DNA from: Microbacterium schleiferi
GTDB lineage: Bacteria; Actinomycetota; Actinomycetes; Actinomycetales; Microbacteriaceae
Assembly: GCF_020781975.1 (NCBI RefSeq)
Contig: NZ_JAJGNI010000004.1
Coordinates: forward strand, 62,001-126,000
Length of the DNA stretch: 64,000 nucleotides
Direction of reading: 5' to 3'
Under the pieces are notes generated by a model that saw only the letters and a list, made by a program, of their open reading frames with translations, ran no database searches and was not told the origin of the DNA. Both the position numbers and the translations under genes were made by a program. Below, in pieces: positions 56,058-64,000 of this stretch; the first letter of the stretch is position 1; every line of letters starts with the position of its first letter.

Positions 56058-57680
56058 ATGTCTGCTCCGACCACCGAGAATCGCGACCCCGCGATCGACC
56101 CGCGGCGTGAGAAGCGCTCACAGCGCGCCCGCCGCATCGCCGAGACTGCCGGCGTCGGCTGGAAGGTCCTGCTGCTGAAGATCGTCGCGATGGCGATCAT
56201 CGACGCGCTCGCGCTCTACTCCGTGCTCGTGCTCATGCAGAGCCAGCAGTGGGTGCCGATCGTCGTCATCCTGCTCATCACGGGCTTCGCGAACTACATC
56301 TACTTCAGCCGCGGAAACCTGCCCGCGAAGTACCTGATTCCAGGGCTCATCTTCCTCTTCGTCTTCCAGATCTTCGCGGCCGGCTACACCGCCTACGTCG
56401 CCTTCACCAACTACGGCACCGGTCACAACAGTGACAAGGACGCCGCCGTCAACGCGCTCCTCCTCCAAGCGCAGGAGCGGGTGCCCGATTCCCCCGCCTA
56501 CAAGCTCACGATCGTTGAACAGCTCGGGGAGCTCTCGTTCCTGGTCACCGACCCTGACGGGGGCGTCGAGATCGGAAATGACGAGAACCCGCTCGAGCCG
56601 GTCGAGAACGCCCAGATGGACGGCGGCAAGGCTGTCGGTCTCGACGGCTACAACAGCTTCACGTTCGCCGACATCGTCGCGAACCAGCAGCAGATCGCCG
56701 CGATGGCGGTGCAGATCAGCGAAGACCCCAACGACGGGTCGCTGCGCACCCCCGACGGCTCCAGCGCGTACGTCTACCTGTCCAAGCTCGTGTACGACGA
56801 GCAGGCAGATACGATGACCGACACCCGGACGGGCACGGTCTACTACGACATCGGCACCGGCGCCTTCACCGCCGAGGACGGCACGGAACTGCTTCCCGGC
56901 TGGCAGATCTTCGTCGGCTTCGACAACTTCACGCGCGCCTTCACCGAAGAGTCCATTCGCGGACCGTTCTTCTCGGTACTCATCTGGACGTTCGTCTTCG
57001 CCTTCCTCTCGGTGGCGACGACCTTTGTGCTGGGACTGTTCCTCGCGATCGTCTTCAACGATCCGCGAATGAAGTCCAAGAAGTACTACCGGGTCCTCAT
57101 GATCCTCCCATACGCGTTCCCCGGGTTCCTCTCGGCGCTCGTCTGGGCGGGCATGATGAACCAGGAGTTCGGCTTCATCAACGTCGTCCTGTTCGGCGGC
57201 GCCGACATCCCGTGGCTCACGAACGAGTGGCTGGCCAAGTTCAGCATCATCCTGGTGAATCTCTGGCTCGGATTCCCGTACATGTTCCTCATCTGCACGG
57301 GCGCGCTGCAGTCAATCCCTGATGACCTGCAGGAAGCTGCCCGGGTCGACGGGGCCAACGCGTGGCAGGTCTTCCGCAGCATCAAGTTCCCACTGCTGCT
57401 GGTTGCCGTGGCACCGCTGCTGATCGCCTCGTTCGCCTACAACTTCAACAACTTCAGCCTCATCTATATGCTCACCGGCGGTGGGCCCCGGGATGCGACA
57501 GCCGGCGTCAACGTCGGCGCCACCGACATCCTGATCACGATGGTCTACAAGGTCGCCTTCGTCGGTTCGACTGCCGACTACGGGTTGGCGAGCGCGTTCT
57601 CGATCATCATCTTCCTCATCGTCGGCACGATCTCGATCATCGCGTTCCGACAGACCAAGGCACTTGAGGAGTTGAACTGA
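56058..57680 (+). CDS. malF: Maltodextrin ABC transporter permease MalF
   Basis: The 540-residue permease has the extra N-terminal helices and large extracytoplasmic loop of MalF (FADIVANQQQIAAMAVQISED...), then a BPD_transp core with the EAA loop (EAARVDGANAWQVFRSIKFPLL). The start is 56058, or 56052 two codons earlier. It pairs with MalG to form the channel; the ATPase (MsmK/MsiK-like) is not encoded here and may be shared from elsewhere. Confidence 0.94.
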   Translation: MSAPTTENRDPAIDPRREKRSQRARRIAETAGVGWKVLLLKIVAMAIIDALALYSVLVLMQSQQWVPIVVILLITGFANYIYFSRGNLPAKYLIPGLIFLFVFQIFAAGYTAYVAFTNYGTGHNSDKDAAVNALLLQAQERVPDSPAYKLTIVEQLGELSFLVTDPDGGVEIGNDENPLEPVENAQMDGGKAVGLDGYNSFTFADIVANQQQIAAMAVQISEDPNDGSLRTPDGSSAYVYLSKLVYDEQADTMTDTRTGTVYYDIGTGAFTAEDGTELLPGWQIFVGFDNFTRAFTEESIRGPFFSVLIWTFVFAFLSVATTFVLGLFLAIVFNDPRMKSKKYYRVLMILPYAFPGFLSALVWAGMMNQEFGFINVVLFGGADIPWLTNEWLAKFSIILVNLWLGFPYMFLICTGALQSIPDDLQEAARVDGANAWQVFRSIKFPLLLVAVAPLLIASFAYNFNNFSLIYMLTGGGPRDATAGVNVGATDILITMVYKVAFVGSTADYGLASAFSIIIFLIVGTISIIAFRQTKALEELN

Positions 57681-57681
57681 C

Positions 57682-58674
57682 ATGAGCGACTTCCGTCCCG
57701 GCGCCCCGGCCGCCAAGGGCCTTCTCGAGAAGGTCGCCGACGAAGACACCGAGATCACCTCGAGCCGCGACGGCGGCAGCGGGGGAGCCGGCGTCCCCGG
57801 CGGTGCCCCCGCGCCCAAACGGCCGTTCCGCCGCTACTTCCGCGAGACCGGATGGCGCCACCTGATCGGCATCCTGGTGGGGATCTTCGCGATCTTCCCG
57901 CTGCTGTACGTCATCTCGGCATCCTTCAACCCCAACGGCACGCTGCTGACGGCCAACGGCCTCTTCCAGCGCCTGAGTCTCGACAGCTATGTCTCGCTGT
58001 TCACCAGTGCCCAGCATCCCTACGGCGCGTGGTTCGTCAACACGCTCGTGATCGGGCTCGTCACGGCGGCCGGAACGGTGTTCCTCGGCGCGCTCGCGGC
58101 GTATTCCTTCTCGCGCATGCGGTTCACGGGGCGTCGCGTGGGCCTCACCACGCTTCTGGTGGTGCAGATGTTCCCGCAGCTGCTCGCCGTCGTCGCGATC
58201 TTCCTGCTGATGGTGGCGATCGGTGATATCTTCCCGGCGATCGGGCTGAACTCCCAGATCGGGCTGATCATGGTGTATCTCGGCGGCGCGCTCGGGGTGA
58301 ACACCTATCTCATGTACGGGTTCTTCAACACGGTTCCGTCGTCGATCGACGAGGCCGCGAAGATCGATGGTGCGGGGCACGCGCGGATCTTCTTCACGAT
58401 CATCCTGCGCCTGGTCGCTCCGATCCTTGCGGTGGTCGGGCTGCTGTCGTTCATCGGGACTTCGAGCGAATTCGTGCTCGCGAGCGTCATCCTGATCGAT
58501 CCCGATAAGCAGACGCTCGCCGTCGGCCTGTACAAGTTCATCTCGGACGAGTTCTCGAAGAACTGGTCGGTGTTCGCCGCCGGTGCGGTGCTGGCCGCCA
58601 TCCTGCCGGTCGCCCTGTTCCTGGCTTTGCAGCGTTACATCGTCGGGGGCCTGACTGCGGGAAGTGTGAAGTAA
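57682..58674 (+). CDS. malG: Maltodextrin ABC transporter permease MalG
   Basis: The 330-residue permease has a Gly/Pro-rich N-terminal tail, about six helices, and the EAA loop (EAAKIDGAGHARIFFTIILRL). It starts 1 base after the malF stop, so it is co-translated. It forms the second half of the maltodextrin channel. Confidence 0.94.
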   Translation: MSDFRPGAPAAKGLLEKVADEDTEITSSRDGGSGGAGVPGGAPAPKRPFRRYFRETGWRHLIGILVGIFAIFPLLYVISASFNPNGTLLTANGLFQRLSLDSYVSLFTSAQHPYGAWFVNTLVIGLVTAAGTVFLGALAAYSFSRMRFTGRRVGLTTLLVVQMFPQLLAVVAIFLLMVAIGDIFPAIGLNSQIGLIMVYLGGALGVNTYLMYGFFNTVPSSIDEAAKIDGAGHARIFFTIILRLVAPILAVVGLLSFIGTSSEFVLASVILIDPDKQTLAVGLYKFISDEFSKNWSVFAAGAVLAAILPVALFLALQRYIVGGLTAGSVK

Positions 58675-58677
58675 CGG

Positions 58678-60153
58678 ATGTCGGGCCTTCGCGCCCGCGC
58701 CGGGGCGGTGGTCGCCGCCGTCTCGGCCGCGGTGCTTCTGCTCGCCGGCTGCACGCAGGCCTCGATCGAGGTCCCCGAGCCTGCCGCACCGGATGTCGGC
58801 ATCCAGCTCTTCCAGCTGCCGTGGACCTCTGTGGCCAAGGAGTGTGAGACAACGCTCGCGCCCGCCGGGATCGCGTGGGTGCTGCTCTCGCCAGCGCAGG
58901 AGCACATCGCCGCCGACGAGTGGTGGGCGTCGTACCAGCCCGTGAGCTACCAGCTCGAGTCGCGCCTGGGAACCCGGGACGAGTTCGCCGACATGGTGCA
59001 GCGCTGCAACGCCGCCGGTGTCGAGGTGATCGCGGATGCCGTCATCAACCACATGACCGGCCAGGACGAACCCGGCGCTGGGTACGCCGGCACAGCGTAC
59101 GCGCACTACGACTACCCGGGGCTGTACACGGAGTCCGACTTCCACCGCTGCGGGCTGACAGCGAACGACGACATCCAGCTCTATAAGAACCGCGAGCAGG
59201 TGCAGAACTGTGAACTGGTGAACCTCGCGGATCTCGACACCGCGAGCCCCACGGTGCGTGCGACGATCGGCGCCTACCTCCAGGATCTGCTCTCGCTCGG
59301 GGTGTCGGGATTCCGGATCGACGCCGCCAAACACATTCCCGCGACGGATGTCGAGGCCATCGTCTCGCAGCTGCCGCAGGGCACCCGCATCATGAGCGAG
59401 GTCATCCGCGGGGCCGGTGAACCGATCGCGCCTGAAGAGTACGAAGGATTCGGGGAGGTCTTCGAATTCACGTACGCCCGCGAGCTCACCCCGCCCCTCG
59501 AGAACGGGGTCTTCTCGGATCCCGTTCTCTCCGATGACCGCCCGCAACAGGTTCCCTCGGAGGCGGCCATCGTGTTCGTCGACAATCACGACACCGAGCG
59601 GGGCGAAGCGAACGTCACAGCGCGCGATCCGCAGCTCTACATCATCGCGAACGCGCTCATGCTCGCCGACGACTACGGCACCCCCGTCCTCTATTCGGGG
59701 TACGCCTTCAGTGACCGGGATGCCGGAGCACCCACGGATGCCGACGGCCGCGTCCTCGATGCGAGCTGTGCGGACACGACGGGCTCCGTATCCGATCTCG
59801 CCGACGGTGAGCGCACGTGCGTGCAGAGCTGGCCGGCGATCCGCGGCATGCTCGAGTTCCGCGCGATGGCGGGGGACGCGCCCCGGATGCCGGGAGTCGA
59901 CTCCGGCGACGCCTACGGTTTCGAGCGCGCAGGTCGCGGCGTCGTCGCCGTGAACGTCGGCGACGACATCCAGAGCATCGAGGTCCCCACGACGATGCCC
60001 GACGGTGCCTACTGTGATGTCATCACCGGGGGACCGGATGCCGCCGGCGACGGCGGGTGCGCCGGAAGTGAGTACTCCGTCTCCGGTGGCATCGCTGTGT
60101 TCGCCCTGGACCCGGGCGCCGCTGCCGCCATCCATCTCGGCTCGAGGCGCTGA
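58678..60153 (+). CDS. Secreted GH13 alpha-amylase lipoprotein
   Basis: The 491-residue protein has a lipobox signal (AVLLLAGC) and the GH13 barrel motifs: I DAVINH, II GFRIDAAKH (nucleophile Asp), III IMSEVIRG (acid/base Glu) and IV FVDNHDTERG. The C-terminal domain is a small beta sandwich. It starts 3 bases after malG. It would degrade starch outside the cell to maltodextrins for the MalEFG transporter. The lipid anchor would keep the enzyme at the surface. Confidence 0.92.
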   Translation: MSGLRARAGAVVAAVSAAVLLLAGCTQASIEVPEPAAPDVGIQLFQLPWTSVAKECETTLAPAGIAWVLLSPAQEHIAADEWWASYQPVSYQLESRLGTRDEFADMVQRCNAAGVEVIADAVINHMTGQDEPGAGYAGTAYAHYDYPGLYTESDFHRCGLTANDDIQLYKNREQVQNCELVNLADLDTASPTVRATIGAYLQDLLSLGVSGFRIDAAKHIPATDVEAIVSQLPQGTRIMSEVIRGAGEPIAPEEYEGFGEVFEFTYARELTPPLENGVFSDPVLSDDRPQQVPSEAAIVFVDNHDTERGEANVTARDPQLYIIANALMLADDYGTPVLYSGYAFSDRDAGAPTDADGRVLDASCADTTGSVSDLADGERTCVQSWPAIRGMLEFRAMAGDAPRMPGVDSGDAYGFERAGRGVVAVNVGDDIQSIEVPTTMPDGAYCDVITGGPDAAGDGGCAGSEYSVSGGIAVFALDPGAAAAIHLGSRR

Positions 60154-60274
60154 CCCGCAAGAACCCGACTCCATAACTGAAGAACAATCTGAGGGCTCTG
60201 TCATGGCCGCGGCCGTGCAACCAGGATTCCCCGACCGACGGTGCACCGCGCCGACCTCTCGAAACGGACCGATC

Positions 60275-62197
60275 ATGACCACGCCCACCCTGCTGCCACA
60301 CCACGACGGATCGCCCCTCCACGTCTCCACCCAGACGCCCGCGCTCGGTGAGCTCGTTCGCGTTCGACTGCGTGTTCCCGCCGACTATCCCGCGCTGCGG
60401 GCAGTACGCACTCTTTCCAATCCCGACCACGAACCCGCCTGGACTGAGGCGACCGAACTCAGGACCGCCGACGGCTGGAGCTGGTGGGAGGCCCCGATCG
60501 TCGTGCGTAACCGCCGGCACGGCTACCGCTGGCTGCTCGTCCACGAGTCCGGCCGCGTGGAGTGGCTCAACCAGGCCGGCCTGTCCGATCTCGAAACCCG
60601 CGACGCCGACGACTTCGCCCTGGTCGCTCACCCCGCCCCGCCGGAGTGGATGTACGACGCCGTCATGTATCAGGTCTTCCCCGACCGGTTCGCCCGCTCG
60701 GAGGCCGCGGATCGGCATCCGACCCCCGATTGGGCGATCCCCGCGAGATGGGACGAGCCGGTCGATCCCGTCATGCCGGGCCGTTCGCAACAGTTCTACG
60801 GTGGTGACCTGGACGGCATCCGTGAACGCCTCGACCACCTCGCCGACCTCGGCGTGAACCTGCTCTACCTCACCCCCTTCTTTCCGGCAGCCTCGAATCA
60901 CCGCTACGACGCGTCGAGTTTCACGCGCGTCGACCCGCTCCTCGGCGGAGACGAAGCGCTGATCCGTCTCGTTGAGGCTGCGCATGAGCGCGGCATCCGT
61001 GTCATCGGCGACCTCACCACGAACCACTCCGGCGACCGGCATGAGTGGTTCCAGGCGGCGCTCGGGAATCCCGAAGCGCCCGAGGGCGAGTTCTACTACT
61101 TCACGGATGCCGAGCGCACCCGCTACGAGTCGTGGCTGGGCACCCCCACCCTGCCGAAGTTCAACTGGGCCTCGTCGGAGCTGCGTCGCCGATTCGTCGA
61201 AGGGCCGGATTCGGTCGTTGCGCAGTGGCTCAACCCCCCGTTCTCGCTCGATGGCTGGCGGATCGACGTCGCCAACATGACGGGGCGGCTCGGAGATGTC
61301 GACCTGAACGCCGAGGTCCGGCAGCTCACCCGGCAGACGATGATCGAGACGAATCCCGACACGATCCTCATCGCCGAGATCACCAACGACGCATCCGGCG
61401 ACCTCACCGGCGACGGCTGGCACGGTGCGATGACCTATCCCTCCTTCGCGAGGCCGCTGTGGGCGTGGCTGTGCGAGCCGACGGGGACGCCCTACCTCAC
61501 CGGCGACGGGCAGGAGCGCACCGAGCCGTGGTTCTTCGGGCAACCGGTCGGCGGCATCCCCCGCTATGACGCGAGACAGTTCGTCGGCGCCGTCACCCGG
61601 TTCACGGCGGGCATCCCGTGGCGCGTGCGGCTGGGAAACATGCAGACCCTCGACAGTCACGACACCGCCCGCTTCGCAACCAACGCACCGGCGGAGGCCA
61701 TTCCGCTGGCCGTCGGCCTGTCGATGACACTGCCGGGGATGCCAGTGCTGTTTGCCGGCGACGAGTTCGGCCTCGTCGGCGCCGACGGTGAAGCGAGCCG
61801 CACCCCGATGCCGTGGGGCACCGAGTCGGATCCCGAGGTCGCCGCCCGCCTCGACCTCTACCGGCAGCTCATCGCGCTGCGGCGCCGGCATCCCGGCCTG
61901 GCGACCGGGGGTCTGCGCTGGGTCCACGTCGACCAGAACGCGGTGGTGTTCGTGCGCGAGAGCGCTGAGGAATCAATCCTCGTGTTGGCAGCCACGACGG
62001 ATGCCGACGTCACGCTTCCTTCAGCAGCGCTGCTCGGCGCCGAACGTGCGGAGGCACTCTTCGGTGATGCGGCGCTGGCAGCCGCAGCGGACGGCAGTGT
62101 CGGCATCCGGTCGACGGGCCCCACGTTTGCAGCCTGGGCCCTCCCGGGCGTCGATGTGCCGGAGTCTCGGGAAGGATCGGGCGATGGCGACGCCTGA
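60275..62197 (+). CDS. GH13 maltodextrin glucosidase / neopullulanase-like enzyme
   Basis: The 640-residue protein has no signal, so it is cytoplasmic. An N-terminal CBM34-like domain (VRVRLRVPADYPALRAVRTL...YRWLLVHESGRVEWLNQAG) precedes a GH13 barrel with motifs I DLTTNHSGD, II GWRIDVAN (nucleophile), III LIAEITND (acid/base) and IV LDSHDTAR. The layout is that of MalZ and cyclomaltodextrinase types (GH13_20/21). It hydrolyses imported maltodextrins. ATG 60275 begins the conserved region; the frame upstream overlaps the amylase gene. Confidence 0.9.
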   Translation: MTTPTLLPHHDGSPLHVSTQTPALGELVRVRLRVPADYPALRAVRTLSNPDHEPAWTEATELRTADGWSWWEAPIVVRNRRHGYRWLLVHESGRVEWLNQAGLSDLETRDADDFALVAHPAPPEWMYDAVMYQVFPDRFARSEAADRHPTPDWAIPARWDEPVDPVMPGRSQQFYGGDLDGIRERLDHLADLGVNLLYLTPFFPAASNHRYDASSFTRVDPLLGGDEALIRLVEAAHERGIRVIGDLTTNHSGDRHEWFQAALGNPEAPEGEFYYFTDAERTRYESWLGTPTLPKFNWASSELRRRFVEGPDSVVAQWLNPPFSLDGWRIDVANMTGRLGDVDLNAEVRQLTRQTMIETNPDTILIAEITNDASGDLTGDGWHGAMTYPSFARPLWAWLCEPTGTPYLTGDGQERTEPWFFGQPVGGIPRYDARQFVGAVTRFTAGIPWRVRLGNMQTLDSHDTARFATNAPAEAIPLAVGLSMTLPGMPVLFAGDEFGLVGADGEASRTPMPWGTESDPEVAARLDLYRQLIALRRRHPGLATGGLRWVHVDQNAVVFVRESAEESILVLAATTDADVTLPSAALLGAERAEALFGDAALAAAADGSVGIRSTGPTFAAWALPGVDVPESREGSGDGDA

Positions 62198-62975
62198 GCG
62201 TTTCGACGAGCTCAGTCGCGGGCTCGTGGACGGCGTTGCGCGGCATCCCGACCTCGTCGGCCTCGCGCTGCTCGGATCGGCATCCGACCAAGCCCGTGAC
62301 CGCCGTGATGAGTGGTCGGATCACGACTTCTTGGCCATCGTCGCGCCGGGTCGGGGCCAGGCCCTGCGCCCTGACCTCGGCTGGCTTCCCGACCCGGATT
62401 CGCTCGCGCTGACGGCCCGTGAGGGTGAGATCGGCTTCGTCGCCGTCTACGACGACGGCCACGTGATGGAGTTTGCGGTGGCCGAAGCATCCGAGTTATC
62501 CGGCGCCGTCGCCGGGGACGCGACGGTAGCCCTGGACGACGAATCCGACACGGTGACCGACCTCATCGACGATGCGCGCGAGCGGGCAGCACTCGCTGAC
62601 CGCTTCGATCCCGCCCAGGACGCTCGACTCGTGCTCGTGAAGATCCTCATCGGTGTCGGCCGCGCTCGCCGCGGAGAGGTGCTCGTGGCTGGGCAGTTCG
62701 TCAGGACCTGGGCCGTGCAGCTGCTTGTGCGGACGATCCGTGGACGGTTTCCCGACCGGTGCGGACCGACGCGGGATCGGATCGATCCGCTACGTCGGTT
62801 CGAAGCCGACTTCCCGGAGCTGGCCGAGCAGATCGCGCGCGCCGTCGCGCAGGAGGTCGAGCCGGCGGCGCGGGCGCTGTTCGACATCCTCTGTGGGCTC
62901 GAGCGCGGCTGGGTGGACTTCCCGCGTCGTGCGGCCGACGCGGTAGCAGCTCGACTCGGATGGACCGGAGACTGA
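62184..62975 (+). CDS. Nucleotidyltransferase-like protein
   Basis: The 263-residue protein begins with a pol-beta-type nucleotidyltransferase region (LALLGSASDQARDRRDEWSDHDFLAIV: the GS and D-x-D residues), then a helical domain resembling substrate domains of aminoglycoside-type transferases. The ATG overlaps the end of the GH13 gene by 14 bases. Its target is unknown, and no direct link with sugar use is visible. Confidence 0.75.
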   Translation: MATPERFDELSRGLVDGVARHPDLVGLALLGSASDQARDRRDEWSDHDFLAIVAPGRGQALRPDLGWLPDPDSLALTAREGEIGFVAVYDDGHVMEFAVAEASELSGAVAGDATVALDDESDTVTDLIDDARERAALADRFDPAQDARLVLVKILIGVGRARRGEVLVAGQFVRTWAVQLLVRTIRGRFPDRCGPTRDRIDPLRRFEADFPELAEQIARAVAQEVEPAARALFDILCGLERGWVDFPRRAADAVAARLGWTGD

Positions 62976-63030
62976 TCAGACCCTGCTCCGTGAGCTGCCA
63001 CCTTCGTAGGATGTCGGGGGAGGAGGTGGC

Positions 63031-63531
63031 ATGCGTCCGCTTACCGAAGAGGAACTTCGCGCGTCGTTCGTCAACGCTGCACCCGACGAGCTTCGCGTTA
63101 TCGAGGTTCCGCTGAGTGCACGCACGACCGACTGGTATCACTTCGACTTTCTCGCCTGGCGCGACCCCGAGTTCCGGGGCCGCGGATACCTCGTTGCCGA
63201 AGTCGATGGAGAGCCGCGGGGAGTCGTGCTTCGCGCATCCGACAGTTCGTCGCGGTCGCGAGCGGCGATGTGCAACCTGTGCCACACGATGCAGCCCGGC
63301 AACCAGGTCTCACTGTTCACCGCGCGACGCGCCGGGGACGCTGGCGCTCACGGTGACAGCGTCGGCACCTACATCTGCACCGACCTGTCGTGCCACGACA
63401 ACGTGCGGCTGGCCGCGCCGCTCGCGCCCAGTGAGATGCGCGGTAGCGTCGACCTGAAAATTGATGGCACACGGCGCCGCACCGAAGCGTTCGTCGCGCG
63501 TGTGCTCGAGAACGGAGAGGCCCCGGCATGA
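63031..63531 (+). CDS. FBP-domain (EF-G-binding, treble-clef zinc finger) protein
   Basis: The 166-residue protein has the C-terminal FBP zinc-finger pattern: CNLCHT and, 37 residues later, CTDLSCHDN. These treble-clef domains are found in FusB-type elongation factor G-binding proteins. The N-terminal half is short, so it is a stand-alone zinc-finger member. Its stop overlaps the start of the PfkB kinase. Confidence 0.8.
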   Translation: MRPLTEEELRASFVNAAPDELRVIEVPLSARTTDWYHFDFLAWRDPEFRGRGYLVAEVDGEPRGVVLRASDSSSRSRAAMCNLCHTMQPGNQVSLFTARRAGDAGAHGDSVGTYICTDLSCHDNVRLAAPLAPSEMRGSVDLKIDGTRRRTEAFVARVLENGEAPA

Positions 63532-64000
63532 GCTCGGTGGTAGTGATCGGCGATGCGCTGATCGACGAGTTGCGCGACGACGCCGGCGTGAAGGAGTTCG
63601 TCGGGGGAGCGGCACTGAATGTGGCTGTTGGCCTGTCGCGACTGGGCGTGCCGACAACGCTGATTGCCATGGTCGGAGACGACGAGGCCGGTGCCAAGAT
63701 CCGGGCCTACCTCGACGACTACGGCGTGCAACTACTCGCCTCTCCCTCACCGCTCGGAAGCTCGCGAGCCGTGAGCGTGCGGGTCGACGGTGAACCGACC
63801 TACGTTTTCAACGACGCGGCCCAGGCCCGTCATCTCACGTTCGATGAAGCCCAGCGAGCTGCTATCGCGGATGCCGATCGCATCGCCGTCAGCTGCTACC
63901 CGTTCGACGACGCCGAACAGACCGCGGCGCTCATCGACGCTGTGGGCGAGGCATCCGATCGCCTCGTGATCGACCCGAACCCTCGCACCGGCATGATGAA
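63528..64000 (+). CDS. PfkB-family carbohydrate kinase (3' partial)
   Basis: The first 157 residues of a ribokinase/PfkB sugar kinase are present: SSVVVIGDALIDELRDDAGVKEFVGGAALNVAVGLSRLGVPTTLIAMVGDDEAG holds the family's N-terminal signature with the substrate-binding GG-x-x-x-N. The C-terminal ATP/anion-hole motif lies beyond the window. Fructokinase is one option; the sugar cannot be told. Confidence 0.88.
   Translation, partial: MSSVVVIGDALIDELRDDAGVKEFVGGAALNVAVGLSRLGVPTTLIAMVGDDEAGAKIRAYLDDYGVQLLASPSPLGSSRAVSVRVDGEPTYVFNDAAQARHLTFDEAQRAAIADADRIAVSCYPFDDAEQTAALIDAVGEASDRLVIDPNPRTGMM

Overview
This window is a high-GC actinobacterial chromosome, most likely a Microbacteriaceae (Microbacterium-like). 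Supporting signs are GC-rich wobble positions, frequent GTG starts, a DUF222/HNH '13E12' protein, a DUF2510-PASTA-Ltp surface protein, and a malEFG operon with GGAAGCGCTTCC-type LacI operators. This is inferred from gene content only; no rRNA or tRNA gene is visible.

Core flanks. 1-4803 holds an MFS drug transporter (5' cut), a lipoprotein, a Tat-exported protein, an alpha/beta hydrolase and a hipBA toxin-antitoxin pair. 54055-64000 holds YajQ, a maltodextrin uptake and degradation operon (malE-malF-malG, two GH13 enzymes), a nucleotidyltransferase-like protein, an FBP-domain protein and a PfkB kinase cut by the window end. Between them lies a type I restriction-modification locus (hsdM 4998 onward, hsdS 45780-46958, hsdR 50637-54026) that also carries a NYN nuclease, an Ltp-type surface protein and a DUF222/HNH protein.

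Nested insertions. hsdM is split after codon 196 by a 39.3 kb island (5588-44888). CGGC flanks both ends, and removing the island with one CGGC restores the reading frame (DPAVGTAGF). At its right end the island carries three overlapping tyrosine-recombinase genes plus a small coiled-coil gene, the arrangement of GInt (ginABCD) islands. Its cargo is a minus-strand defence operon: HTH protein, SNF2/DEAH helicase with DUF3883, DUF1156 adenine methylase, DUF499 ATPase with an N-terminal HEPN-like RX4H motif, and an OLD-like ABC ATPase/TOPRIM protein. This looks like the helicase-methylase-ATPase (HMA-type, DISARM-related) arrangement. The helicase gene is itself split by an 18.6 kb integrative mobilizable element (15735-34328). 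That element has a large serine integrase next to its left end, and its two ends recombine into a nearly perfect 44-bp palindromic attP with a TA core. Excision at TA restores the helicase frame exactly. An IS481-family element (17622-18701, TCTAGT duplication) sits inside the mobilizable element. Four levels of insertion can therefore be read from their footprints.

Inside the mobilizable element are a MobF/TraA relaxase, a ParDE-like toxin-antitoxin pair, two AraC paralogues (one frameshifted), an NAD(P)-binding protein, an MFS pump with an in-frame stop, a TetR regulator with paired operators, two hydrolases, an HxlR/quinone oxidoreductase pair, and many gene scraps (relaxase, aldo/keto reductase, IclR, AarF). 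Beside the IS481 copy is an unexplained array of seven hairpins with covarying arms, preceded by a perfect DnaA box. As it stands, neither the type I methylase nor the HMA-type helicase is intact, so both defence systems are probably off unless their insertions excise.
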